NCBI RefSeq assembly: GCF_000472285.1
Contig: NZ_KI421414.1
Span: forward strand, 28,799-92,798
Direction: 5' to 3'
Length of the DNA stretch: 64,000 nucleotides
Source: Desulfuromonas sp. TF
GTDB lineage: Bacteria; Desulfobacterota; Desulfuromonadia; Desulfuromonadales; ATBO01
Shown piece by piece: positions 18,143-26,779 of this stretch (within the stretch, counting starts at the first letter, position 1; every line of letters begins with the position of its first letter). The notes below the pieces were generated by a model, which worked only from the letters and a program-made list of their open reading frames with translations, did not search any database and was not told the origin of the DNA. The position numbers were made by a program, and so were the translations under genes.

Positions 18143-19174
18143 TTGAAATCCCTCGATTTTTCGAACATAGAACGAATTCTTGTACGCCAGACCAACTGGA
18201 TCGGCGATGCCGTCATGACTACTCCCGCCATGGGAGCGATCCGGGCCACTTTCCCCCGGGCCGAGATCGTGGTGACGGCCAATCCTCTTGTGGCCGAACT
18301 CTTTCGACATCATCCCGATTGCGACCGTGTCGTGGTGTTTGATAAAAAGGGTGCGCACAGAGGAGCCCGAGGGATGCTTCGCTTTGCCGGAGAATTGCGC
18401 CGCGAGAGATTCGACCTGGCAGTGCTGCTGCAGAATGCGGTAGAAGCGGCGGTGATCGCCGTTCTGGCCGGAATTCCGAGGCGGGCAGGATATCGTACCG
18501 ACGGCCGCCGTCTTCTTCTGACTCACGGCGTGACAATGGGCGAGGCGGAGAAACGTCTGCATCATACGGCCTATTATCTTCACATGCTGGAGGCCGTGGG
18601 GATCCGGGGCGGGAAAGGCGCGCTTCGGCTGCGGTGCACCGCGGAAGAATTGGATTGGGCCCGGAAAACGCTGGGGGACGGGGAGTTCGTCGCCATCAAT
18701 CCCGGGGCGGCTTACGGCTCGGCCAAGCGCTGGATCCCGGAGCGTTTCGCTGAAGTCGGCGATTGCCTGGCAAGGGAATACGGAATTCGCGTCGTGCTCA
18801 CCGGTGGTCCCGGAGAGGTGGAAATCGGTCGGGATATCGAGGCGGACATGTCGTCGCGTCCGCTGAACCTTATCGGCCGAACGGGAGTCCGTCAGATGAT
18901 GGCCGTTCTCTCTCTGTGCCGGCTGATGGTCACCAACGATTCCGGCCCGATGCATGTGGCGGCGGCCTTCGGTATCCCCATTGCGGCCATTTTCGGTCCC
19001 ACCGACCATACCACCACCTCTCCCCTGGCTGAAAACTGCCGGATTATCCGCAAGGAGATCGACTGCGCCCCCTGCCTGCTGCGCCAGTGCCCCACCGACC
19101 ACCGGTGCATGGAGGCGGTTTCCGTCGGAGACGTCCTTGCCGGAGCCCGCCAGTTGTTGGGGAGGGAAGGATGA
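18143..19174 (+). CDS. waaF: Lipopolysaccharide heptosyltransferase II
   Basis: Adds the second L-glycero-D-manno-heptose of the inner core from ADP-heptose. GT9 family: N-terminal RQTNWIGDAVMTTPAMGAI, INPGAAYGSAKRWIPERFAEV, and the nucleotide-binding block TNDSGPMHVAAAFGIPIAAIFGPT. The C-terminal cysteines (CAPCLLRQCPTDHRC) are usual. No ATG exists near the expected N terminus; TTG 18143 (LKSLDFSNIERILVRQ) is the best choice, with no clear ribosome site, and the heptad array lies directly upstream. Start uncertain, function well supported. Confidence 0.9.
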   Translation: MKSLDFSNIERILVRQTNWIGDAVMTTPAMGAIRATFPRAEIVVTANPLVAELFRHHPDCDRVVVFDKKGAHRGARGMLRFAGELRRERFDLAVLLQNAVEAAVIAVLAGIPRRAGYRTDGRRLLLTHGVTMGEAEKRLHHTAYYLHMLEAVGIRGGKGALRLRCTAEELDWARKTLGDGEFVAINPGAAYGSAKRWIPERFAEVGDCLAREYGIRVVLTGGPGEVEIGRDIEADMSSRPLNLIGRTGVRQMMAVLSLCRLMVTNDSGPMHVAAAFGIPIAAIFGPTDHTTTSPLAENCRIIRKEIDCAPCLLRQCPTDHRCMEAVSVGDVLAGARQLLGREG

Positions 19175-20226
19175 AGGTACTGATCGTCAAGGTGAGCGCC
19201 CTCGGCGATGTCGTCCATGCGCTGCCGGTGCTCGCCTGGCTCAAGAGCGCCGATCCGGAGATGGAGATCGACTGGCTGATGGAGGAATCCTTCGCGCCGC
19301 TGCTTGATGGGCACCCTCTTATCCGCAAGGTGCACCGACTGCGCACCCGGGCCTGGCGGCTAGATGGACCGGGCGCCGGAATCCGGGGGTCCCTGGAGAT
19401 CGCCGGCCGACTGCGGCGGGAAGCCTACGATGTGGTTCTCGATCTGCAGGGAAACAGCAAGAGCGCCCTGTTTACTCTTTTGACCGGTGCTCCCCATCGT
19501 TTTGGTTTCGACCGGGACGGTGTTCGCGAATGCCCTAACCTGCTGGCCACCAATCGAAAAGTCGCCCTGGGAACGGAAAACCATCACATCACCGATCGTT
19601 CGCTGGCGATTGCCCGGAAGGCATTCCCGGGCGGGACCCAGCCTCCCGCAGCCGGTCCCCTGCCCATCGACGGCAAGGCCCGTTCGGTGATTGAGCAGAT
19701 GCTGAACGAGAGAGGAATGTCCGGGAAGACCCTCGTCGTTCTTCATTACGGCACCACCTGGAAGACGAAGCTGTGGCCTCTCGATCTCTGGTGCGAGCTT
19801 GCCGGCGCGCTGTGCGGTCTCGAAGGGTGCCGGCCCATTCTGACCTGGGGCAGCGAGGAGGAGCGGGTCGCCGTCGCGTCCATCCATGAGGCCTCCGGGG
19901 AGCGGGCGGCGATATGGCCGAGGGGGTCGCTGACGGAACTGGCTGCCCTGCTTGAGCGGGCCGACCTGGTGATCGGAGGAGATACCGGTCCGATCCATAT
20001 CGCGGCCGCAGTGGGCACGCCGACCGTTTCCCTCTTCCGGGTCACCGACGCGGAGCGGAACGGCCCGCAGGGGAAAGACCACATCCGCCTGCAGGCCCCC
20101 CTGGACTGCTCCCCCTGCTTGAAGAAAGCTTGTGAACGGGACGACGAGTGCGGACACAGCATAGACATTGATAGGGTTCTGCGCGCTGCCTTGTCCCTGA
20201 TTGAGGGGCGATCATGCACGAAATGA
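19171..20226 (+). CDS. waaC: Lipopolysaccharide heptosyltransferase I
   Basis: GT9 enzyme that transfers the first heptose to Kdo. 351 residues: N-terminal MKVLIVKVSALGDVVHALPV, acceptor-side DWLMEESFAPLLDGHP, and C-terminal GGDTGPIHIAAAVGTPTVSLF for ADP-heptose. Cysteines in DCSPCLKKACERDDEC resemble the WaaF neighbour. Start ATG 19171 follows GGGGAGGGAAGG and overlaps the waaF stop by 4 bases. I assign WaaC by the N-terminal pattern and pairing with waaF; a further heptosyltransferase role is possible. Confidence 0.85.
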   Translation: MKVLIVKVSALGDVVHALPVLAWLKSADPEMEIDWLMEESFAPLLDGHPLIRKVHRLRTRAWRLDGPGAGIRGSLEIAGRLRREAYDVVLDLQGNSKSALFTLLTGAPHRFGFDRDGVRECPNLLATNRKVALGTENHHITDRSLAIARKAFPGGTQPPAAGPLPIDGKARSVIEQMLNERGMSGKTLVVLHYGTTWKTKLWPLDLWCELAGALCGLEGCRPILTWGSEEERVAVASIHEASGERAAIWPRGSLTELAALLERADLVIGGDTGPIHIAAAVGTPTVSLFRVTDAERNGPQGKDHIRLQAPLDCSPCLKKACERDDECGHSIDIDRVLRAALSLIEGRSCTK

Positions 20227-21053
20227 TCGAGAAGGGGGGAATGGTGGTTGCGGCCGATGCTTATCCCCTCCTGCAGAAAGCCGGGCTTACCAGCTTCGAT
20301 GCCTTCATGGAATTTACCGGCGGGACCCGGATCTGTCATAAGCGGGGGCGTTCGGTTTATCGATTCGAGCTCGACGGTCGCGCATTCTACCTGAAACGGA
20401 ATCGTCTTCAGCGTGTCGAGTTCCTCAAGCGTCTGAGCCGCTTCAAGCTGCCAGCCCGCGGAGCTTGGGAAGAATGGGAAAGCATCCGACTTGTCCGGGA
20501 GACGGGATTGCCGACGATCACGCCGATCGCATATGGTGAAAGGCGGGCCCTGAACCTGGAAATAGGCTCCTTCACTCTGACCGAAGAACTCTACGGGGCA
20601 GAGCCGCTCGATGCCTTTATTGAGCGCGAGTGGTCCGCAGCTCCTCGCAGCTCGAAGCGTGGAGAGAAGCGAAAGGTTATATGTGATCTTGCCCGGTTGG
20701 CGCGGCGTTTCCACGACCGAGGGATGAATCACCAGGATTTTTACCTTAACCATTTTTTTATTGACGAGACGGGGAATCTTTATCTGCTTGACTTGCAGCG
20801 CGTTCAACACCGGCCGGAAGTGCCGATACGATTTGTGGTGAAGGACCTCGGTCAGTTGTTTTATTCGAGTCTCCGTTTCCCCTGCATCAGCAAGAGCGAT
20901 AAGATGTTTTTTCTGCTTAATTATCTTGGCCAGAGACAGTTGGATCGAAAGGGCAAGTCGCTGGCCAGAAAAATTCTGACCAAGAACGCCCGGATCGCTC
21001 GCCACGATGTGAAACTGCATGCCCGGCGACGCAAACGAGGAGAACTGCGGTAA
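20214..21053 (+). CDS. waaP: Lipopolysaccharide core heptose kinase (WaaP/RfaP family)
   Basis: Phosphorylates heptose in the inner core, which strengthens divalent-cation bridging of the outer membrane. 279 residues with a protein-kinase-like fold: YLKRNRLQR (candidate ATP lysine), WEEWESIRLVRETGLPTITPIAYGE, the catalytic loop GMNHQDFYLNHFFID and metal-binding LYLLDLQRVQHRP, then KDLGQLFYSS, all matching WaaP spacing. GAGGGG about 6 bases before ATG 20214; the start overlaps waaC by 13 bases. Confidence 0.88.
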   Translation: MHEMIEKGGMVVAADAYPLLQKAGLTSFDAFMEFTGGTRICHKRGRSVYRFELDGRAFYLKRNRLQRVEFLKRLSRFKLPARGAWEEWESIRLVRETGLPTITPIAYGERRALNLEIGSFTLTEELYGAEPLDAFIEREWSAAPRSSKRGEKRKVICDLARLARRFHDRGMNHQDFYLNHFFIDETGNLYLLDLQRVQHRPEVPIRFVVKDLGQLFYSSLRFPCISKSDKMFFLLNYLGQRQLDRKGKSLARKILTKNARIARHDVKLHARRRKRGELR

Positions 21054-21055
21054 GT

Positions 21056-21919
21056 ATGGAGAATGCAACAAATAAAGATGTATATGCAGGCATGAGAGAG
21101 AACGATTGGTCGCACATCAGGCTTGCCTATGTGATTTACTTTTATTTCGACCAGGAAAACTCGACCTCTCTTACCGAGCTTTTGCGTGAGTACGCCACCT
21201 ATCCCAGGGAGGTCATCGATCATGTACATTTCACCATTGTCGACGACGGTTCTCCTGTTAAAGTCGAGATCCCCGAAGACATCAATCTGAACATTCTATA
21301 CCTGCGTATAGATGAGAATATTCAGTGGAATCAGGGCGGGGCTAGAAACCTGGGGGTTGTTATGGCCAGGGCCGACAAGGTATTTGCCACCGACCTCGAC
21401 CATAAACTGCCTGAGCAGACTCTGAGGGAACTCGTGACCCGGAAAAATCCCGGCCGCACGTTTTACAAGTTCAAGCGTCTGAACGAAAAGGGAGAAGACA
21501 TTGGTTACCATCTGAATACCCTTTTTTTCTCCCGGGCCCGTTTCTTTCGTTTTCACGCTTTGGATGAGCAGTTCTGCGGGCATTACGGCTACGAAGACGC
21601 TCTTTTCTGGAGATGGCAACGATACCACGGGACGAGATTTCTCTACCTTCCGGGCAGGCATCACTGTGTTCATCGCAGCAGCCTTGATCTGAAAAAATCC
21701 TACCATTCGCTGGAACGCGATCTGTCCCGGAACAGGACCATCGCGGAAAGGACCAGGAAGGCCTGGAAGACGTATGGCCCGCAGGCGGGACATAGCCGGC
21801 AGTTTCTCTGCTTTCCCTGGCATGTCATAGAAGAAAGGGCCCGCCGAACCACCCTTCCGTCTTTGAAAACCGCCCGGTCCTGGGCCCGGACCTGGTGGTG
21901 GCGCTGGTTGTTCGGATGA
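21056..21919 (+). CDS. Glycosyltransferase family 2-like protein, LPS core
   Basis: 287 residues. GT-A features: TIVDDGSPV near residue 62, the nucleotide-binding NQGGARNLGVVMARA, and a DxD-like TDLDH for the metal. The C-terminal part is basic (KTARSWARTWWWRWLFG), suggesting membrane association. Sits between a WaaP kinase and a WaaG-like gene, so an inner- or outer-core sugar transfer is likely; donor and acceptor are unknown. Three bases separate it from waaP and it overlaps the next gene by 4. Confidence 0.75.
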   Translation: MENATNKDVYAGMRENDWSHIRLAYVIYFYFDQENSTSLTELLREYATYPREVIDHVHFTIVDDGSPVKVEIPEDINLNILYLRIDENIQWNQGGARNLGVVMARADKVFATDLDHKLPEQTLRELVTRKNPGRTFYKFKRLNEKGEDIGYHLNTLFFSRARFFRFHALDEQFCGHYGYEDALFWRWQRYHGTRFLYLPGRHHCVHRSSLDLKKSYHSLERDLSRNRTIAERTRKAWKTYGPQAGHSRQFLCFPWHVIEERARRTTLPSLKTARSWARTWWWRWLFG

Positions 21920-23097
21920 AAATTGCACTGGTAAATCATAGTTTTTCCCTCTCCCACGGCGGACTGGAGCGCTTTTCCGTCAATCTGGCCCTGGCACTTC
22001 ACTGTTCCGGTCACCAGGTTCATACCGTCGGAATGACGGCGGCGGATATTCCGCCGGAGATCGAGACACATACCATTTCAATCCCCCGGAAACCGTCATG
22101 GAGGAGAATCCTCGGATTTCATTCCAAAGCATCCCATTCCGTGCGGGGGAAAGGATTCGACATCGTATTCGGTCTTACCCGCTTTTTCCCCATGGATGTT
22201 TACAGGATGGGCGACGGGGTACAGAAACACTGGATGCGCATCAGTTATCCCTTCGCCCCATGGCGCTGGATCAACTACTTGTTCAACCCAGCGCACCTGC
22301 TGAACGTTCTGCTTGAGAGGAAAATTCTTGCCGCGAACGGAGCGAAGAGAATCATCACCAATTCACACCTCTGCCGGCAGCACGCGCAAGATTACTACGG
22401 CGTTTCCGCCGACAGGATCAGCGTCGTATACAACGGCGTCGATCACGGTCTGTTCAACCCTGGGACGGTGTCTACGCTTCGTGGCGGAATTCGGAAGTCC
22501 CTCGGCCTGCAGGACGACGATATCGCCATCCTGCATGTTTCCAACAACTGGCGGCGCAAGGGGCTGGATGTGACCTTGAAAGCTATCAACCAGCTTGGTG
22601 AACGCGGTAACAGGGCCCATCTTCTGGTGGTCGGGCGGGGTCGTCCGACCGCGTTCCAAAACCTGGTGCAGAAACTTGGACTGGAGACGAGAGTCCATTT
22701 TGTCGGTCCAACAGATAAGGTGGAAAAGTACTACGCCGCCGGAGACCTGCTTGTTCTCCCTACCCTTTATGATCCGTTTTCAAACGTGTGCCTCGAAGCG
22801 ATGGCCTGCGGCTTGCCGGTGATCACCACGTCGGCTAATGGTGCCGCTGAAGTCGTCGGGGAAGGGGAGAGCGGTTTCATTCAGAAGGACCCTAAAAGCG
22901 CCGAAGAGCTTGCAGACCTGATCGGCCGTTGCCTCGATCCTGAAAAATTGCGCAGGATGGGGAAGGCGGCTCATAGGGTTTCTATCGGGTTCACTCCACA
23001 GAAGAACATGGAAGAGACTCTGGCTGTCTTCGAAGAGATCATCAGAAAGAAGGAAGCCCGGGTGCCCAGCCCTGATGTAATTAAGGAGTCGGATTAA
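21916..23097 (+). CDS. Glycosyltransferase family 4, WaaG-like (LPS core)
   Basis: 393 residues, GT-B fold. N-terminal NHSFSLSHGGLERFSVNLALAL is the acceptor-side glycine motif; ILHVSNNWRRKGLDVTL and PTLYDPFSNVCLEAMACGLPV form the donor pocket with the family EX7E motif. RMGDGVQKHWMR in the middle resembles WaaG (UDP-glucose:heptose transferase). Start ATG 21916 overlaps the preceding stop; an in-frame upstream start at 21895 lies within the previous gene. Core glucose transfer is inferred. Confidence 0.8.
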   Translation: MKIALVNHSFSLSHGGLERFSVNLALALHCSGHQVHTVGMTAADIPPEIETHTISIPRKPSWRRILGFHSKASHSVRGKGFDIVFGLTRFFPMDVYRMGDGVQKHWMRISYPFAPWRWINYLFNPAHLLNVLLERKILAANGAKRIITNSHLCRQHAQDYYGVSADRISVVYNGVDHGLFNPGTVSTLRGGIRKSLGLQDDDIAILHVSNNWRRKGLDVTLKAINQLGERGNRAHLLVVGRGRPTAFQNLVQKLGLETRVHFVGPTDKVEKYYAAGDLLVLPTLYDPFSNVCLEAMACGLPVITTSANGAAEVVGEGESGFIQKDPKSAEELADLIGRCLDPEKLRRMGKAAHRVSIGFTPQKNMEETLAVFEEIIRKKEARVPSPDVIKESD

Positions 23098-24035
23098 TGG
23101 CGAAATTTCTGGTAACCGGAGGGGCCGGATTTATCGGCTCCCACATCGTCGATGAACTCCTTCGGCGGGGCGAGACCGTCCGCGTGCTGGACAATATGGC
23201 GACGGGAAAACGGGAGAACCTGGAACACTGTCTCGAACGGATCGACTTCATCGAAGGCGACATCCGCGACATGGAGATATGCCGGAGGGCATGCGCCGAT
23301 GTGGATTTCGTGCTGCATCAGGCCGCCCTGGGGAGCGTGCCCCGCTCCATGGAAGATCCCCTGACAAGCCACGATGTCAACGTCACCGGCACGCTCAAGA
23401 TGCTCATCGCGGCTCGGGACGAAGGGGTGAAGAGGTTCGTCTATGCCGCCTCTTCCTCGACCTACGGCGATCATCCCGCTCTGCCCAAGGTCGAGGATCG
23501 CATCGGCAACCCCCTCTCGCCCTATGCCGTGACCAAATACGCCGACGAACTCTATGCCCGGGTGTTCGGACGCTGTTACGGCCTGGAGACGGTGGGACTG
23601 CGCTACTTCAACGTCTTCGGCCCACGCCAGGATCCCTTTTCCCAATACGCCGCGGTGATCCCCCTTTTCGTCAGCGCCCTGCTGCGGGGGGAGGCGCCGA
23701 CCATCAACGGCGACGGGGAGCAGACCAGGGATTTCACCTACGTGGGGAACGCCGTGGAGGCCAACCTGCTGGCCTGCGCTGCCCCGGCCGAGGCGGTGGG
23801 GGAGGTGTTCAACGTCGCCTGCAATGAGCGAACCTCCCTGAATCGTCTTTACCGCCGACTGCAGGATCTGCTTGGCTCCACCATCGAGCCGGCGTACGGG
23901 CCTCCCCGGGCCGGAGATGTGCGCGACAGCCTGGCGGACATCGGCAAGGGAGAACGCCTGCTGGGGTACAAAGGGGAAATCAAGTTCGATAAGGGACTGC
24001 GACGTTCCATCGAATGGTATCGGGATAATCTGTGA
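23097..24035 (+). CDS. wbpP: NAD-dependent epimerase, WbpP/TviC-like UDP-GlcNAc 4-epimerase
   Basis: Interconverts UDP-GlcNAc and UDP-GalNAc (or the uronic acids). 312 residues: NAD-binding VTGGAGFIGSHIVDELL, HQAALGSVPRSMEDP, SSSTYGDHPALPKVED and catalytic SPYAVTKYADE (Tyr, Lys). These blocks match WbpP of Pseudomonas and TviC more closely than GalE. Located in the core cluster, it may supply GalNAc for the core or, with the TviB-like enzyme at 33778, GalNAcA. ATG overlaps the previous TAA by one base. Confidence 0.78.
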   Translation: MAKFLVTGGAGFIGSHIVDELLRRGETVRVLDNMATGKRENLEHCLERIDFIEGDIRDMEICRRACADVDFVLHQAALGSVPRSMEDPLTSHDVNVTGTLKMLIAARDEGVKRFVYAASSSTYGDHPALPKVEDRIGNPLSPYAVTKYADELYARVFGRCYGLETVGLRYFNVFGPRQDPFSQYAAVIPLFVSALLRGEAPTINGDGEQTRDFTYVGNAVEANLLACAAPAEAVGEVFNVACNERTSLNRLYRRLQDLLGSTIEPAYGPPRAGDVRDSLADIGKGERLLGYKGEIKFDKGLRRSIEWYRDNL

Positions 24036-24052
24036 TTGGAGGAGAAAAAATA

Positions 24053-24895
24053 GTGACTGATCCTATCTGTATAGATACGAACTGCGACATATGTGGCAGC
24101 TGGGATTCTAAAGAACTCCTGAAAGCAAAAGGATCTGCATACCATGAATGTAGTTCATGCGGAATGATTTTTGCTAAACCAATGCCTGAAAATTTTTTTG
24201 AGATCAATGAGGAGCAATTTTTGAAGAGGCTAGATCTTTATTCCAAAAAGATCGAATCGAAACGAAAAAGGAACCGGAATAAACTAGCAAAGTTTGAGAG
24301 CTTCCGGCAAACCGGCAATTTTCTGGAGATTGGCTGTAATGCCGGTGCGGTGTTGGTTGCCGCCCGTGACATAGGCTGGCAGGTTAAAGGTGTAGACACT
24401 TCCACGGCTGCCGCCGCGTTTGCCAGGGAGAAAATGAATTTGGATGTCTTTACGGGAAATGTAGAGGAAGCGGGTTTTCCAAACGACTTTTTCGATGTTG
24501 TTTTTACCAATGCCACTCTTGAACATCTCCGCCACCCTCTTTCGACCATGAAGGAGTGTTTGAGAATTTTACGTCCCGGCGGGATCTTTTATGCCGATAC
24601 AGTCAATGGGGATAGTTACACAAGGCACCTGTTAGGCGCTGATTGGAAGCTTATAAATCCTTACAGCCATCTGCATCTGTACACTCCTACCAACATCCTC
24701 TCGTTATGCCGCTTCGCGGGATTCGATCATTATAAGACCTGGACCACCGGATCCAGGGTCACGGCCAATGCTCCCGGATCATCCTTCAAAACTCCATGGC
24801 ATTGGCACCTTCTAAAGGGCCCTTTGTCTTTTCTTGCCCGTTTGAACAACAAGGGTGACAGTATCGAATTTATGGCGCGGAAGCCCTTGATCTGA
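24053..24895 (+). CDS. Class I SAM-dependent methyltransferase with N-terminal zinc ribbon
   Basis: About 280 residues. N-terminal zinc knuckle CDICG and CSSCG (residues 8-38) typical of methyltransferases in sugar clusters, then the SAM fold: FLEIGCNAGAVLVAA (motif I), VDTSTAAAAFA, FDVVFTNATLEHL (motif II/post-II), LRPGGIFY (motif III). The GTG at 24053 has GGAGGAG 8 bases upstream and is preferred to GTG 24032, which lies inside the epimerase gene. The gene is noticeably more AT-rich than its neighbours, suggesting separate acquisition. Target sugar unknown. Confidence 0.75.
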   Translation: MTDPICIDTNCDICGSWDSKELLKAKGSAYHECSSCGMIFAKPMPENFFEINEEQFLKRLDLYSKKIESKRKRNRNKLAKFESFRQTGNFLEIGCNAGAVLVAARDIGWQVKGVDTSTAAAAFAREKMNLDVFTGNVEEAGFPNDFFDVVFTNATLEHLRHPLSTMKECLRILRPGGIFYADTVNGDSYTRHLLGADWKLINPYSHLHLYTPTNILSLCRFAGFDHYKTWTTGSRVTANAPGSSFKTPWHWHLLKGPLSFLARLNNKGDSIEFMARKPLI

Positions 24896-24999
24896 TCAGT
24901 CGGAAGATAACTTTCTGCAATCGCCTACTTCCACAACGGACTTTTGAGACGAGCATATCGTGCGTGGAAACTTATTTCGTGCCGAAAGTATTCTGAGAT

Positions 25000-25971
25000 A
25001 TGTTTATACTTGCTGTCGTCAGCCGCGACCTGGAAAAGGGTAGCACCAAGTATCGCCTTGCCCAGTATCTCGATAATCTGCGTCGGCATGGGGCGGAGGT
25101 CGAATTCATACGCCGCGATGCAATCGACAATGCCGCCCTTGATCGGGCCAGGCAGGCGGACGTGCTGTTCAACCAAAAGTGCCTGATCCGCACCTCCTTG
25201 GCCAAGCGCCTGATCGATGTCAGCCGACGAGTAATCTTCGACTTCGATGACGCTATCTACACGCGCCCTGGCAAGCCCTTTTCCTGGCTGACCCGGCTTA
25301 AGGTGCGCCGTCGCTTCCATCTCTGGCTCAGGCACGCCAGTGTCGTGACGGCGCCGAACGAATTCCTTGCCGGCTACGCACGGCGCTATTCGAAGGCGGT
25401 CGAGGTTGTTCCCATGTCACTCGATTTGGGGGCTTGGCGACAGAAAGAGTACAGGGCGTCGGAAAGGGTCACCATTGGCTGGGCCGGGGCACCGGTCAAC
25501 GTCCCTCTGCTGGAGCGGCTCGATCCGATCCTGGGGCGTGTGCTGGAGCGCTTTCCTCAGGCTCGTCTGGCCGTCTTCTCGGGACGGAAACCGCGACTGA
25601 CCGTCCCTTTTGACTATCACCCGTTTCGTCCCGGCGCCGAGCCTGACTTCGTTCGTAGCCTCGATATAGGCCTGCTGCCGCTCGCCGACGAGGAGTATGC
25701 TCAAGGCAAGTCGCCGATCAAATCCCTGCAATACCTGGCATGCGGCGTGCCGGTGGTGGGCAACGTCTTCGGTGCCACCGCAGAGATTCTAACTCCTGAC
25801 AACAGCATTGCGGTAGCTGATGAACAACAGTGGTTGGCCGCCTTGGAGAGGCTCATCCCGCAGCCCGAACTGACCCGGCAACTGGGTGGCGCGGGGCGAG
25901 CCATGATCGAACGCCGGCACGATCTGCGGCGCGTGTCTGAAAAGCTGTACGAGGTGCTGGCCGGGCGCTGA
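25000..25971 (+). CDS. Glycosyltransferase family 4-like protein
   Basis: 323 residues, GT-B type but short. N-terminal region has STKYRLAQYLDNLRRHGAEVEF instead of the glycine-rich loop, then VIFDFDDAIYTRPG, VTIGWAGAPVNVPLLERLDPI, and SLDIGLLPLADEEYAQGKSPIKSLQYLACGVPVV for the donor site. These blocks are typical of GT4 proteins in core and exopolysaccharide loci. The 104 bases before it hold nothing recognised. Acceptor and donor unknown; no clear ribosome site, so the ATG at 25000 is chosen on protein homology pattern. Confidence 0.72.
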   Translation: MFILAVVSRDLEKGSTKYRLAQYLDNLRRHGAEVEFIRRDAIDNAALDRARQADVLFNQKCLIRTSLAKRLIDVSRRVIFDFDDAIYTRPGKPFSWLTRLKVRRRFHLWLRHASVVTAPNEFLAGYARRYSKAVEVVPMSLDLGAWRQKEYRASERVTIGWAGAPVNVPLLERLDPILGRVLERFPQARLAVFSGRKPRLTVPFDYHPFRPGAEPDFVRSLDIGLLPLADEEYAQGKSPIKSLQYLACGVPVVGNVFGATAEILTPDNSIAVADEQQWLAALERLIPQPELTRQLGGAGRAMIERRHDLRRVSEKLYEVLAGR

Positions 25972-26007
25972 GGCGGCGCGTAACAATAATACTTATGGGT
26001 GGTTATG

Positions 26008-26733
26008 ATGAAAAAACTCTATTATCGAATGCTGAAGGGCCGTCATTTTGCCCAGGGGCTTAGTCAACTGCGCCAACTCGAGAAGAAGCTCTTTTCTCGC
26101 GAGTCAAGGTTTGCCATACCTTTTGCCTATCGGGGCAAGGGGTTCTATAAGACCATCGAACCGCGGCAGAACCCGCTGGAGATCGAGGAGCTCTACCGCG
26201 CCGTCTGCGGATTGGCGCCGCAGCGGGTGCTCGAGGTCGGCACGGCGCGCGGCGGCACTCTCTACCTCTGGGCCCAGGCGACTATTGATGGGGCCACTAT
26301 TGTCAGCGTCGACTTGCCGGAGGGTGATTTCGGCGGCGCCTATCCTGAAGAGAAGGTCCCCTTCTATCAGGCTTTCGCCCGCCCGGGCCAGAGACTGCAT
26401 TTGCTACGCAAGGACAGCCATGACCCGAAGACGGTGGCCGAGGTGCGACAGCTATTCGCCGCCTCGCCAGTCGACTTCGCTTTTATCGACGGCGATCATA
26501 CCTATGAGGGAGTAAAGGCCGACTTTTTCGATTACGGGCCACTGGTCCGTCCCGGTGGACTGATCGCCTTTCACGATATCCTGCCTCGCCCTGACATGCC
26601 TTCTATCCAGGTCGACCGCTTTTGGCAAGAACTCAAGTCGACCCATCGCACCCGAGATATAATCGGCGCCGATGCCTCAGGGCGCAAGATCGGCATCGGT
26701 CTGCTCTATGTCGAAGAGGGCGGGATTCGTTGA
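26008..26733 (+). CDS. Class I SAM-dependent methyltransferase (Methyltransf_24-like)
   Basis: About 241 residues. VLEVGTARGGTLYLWAQ is the SAM-binding motif I, TIVSVDLPEGDFGG motif II, and VDFAFIDGDHTYEGVKADF the acidic metal/SAM block; RPGGLIAFHDI follows. The same architecture occurs in CmcI-like and polysaccharide O-methyltransferases. ATG 26008 sits 5 bases after GGGTGG; ATG 26005 is equally possible. Second methyltransferase in this core block, so the LPS core may carry methyl groups. Confidence 0.72.
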   Translation: MKKLYYRMLKGRHFAQGLSQLRQLEKKLFSRESRFAIPFAYRGKGFYKTIEPRQNPLEIEELYRAVCGLAPQRVLEVGTARGGTLYLWAQATIDGATIVSVDLPEGDFGGAYPEEKVPFYQAFARPGQRLHLLRKDSHDPKTVAEVRQLFAASPVDFAFIDGDHTYEGVKADFFDYGPLVRPGGLIAFHDILPRPDMPSIQVDRFWQELKSTHRTRDIIGADASGRKIGIGLLYVEEGGIR

Positions 26734-26779
26734 GGTTGCGAATTTACCGGCCTGTTTCGGTATTCCAAGAAAAACGGTG

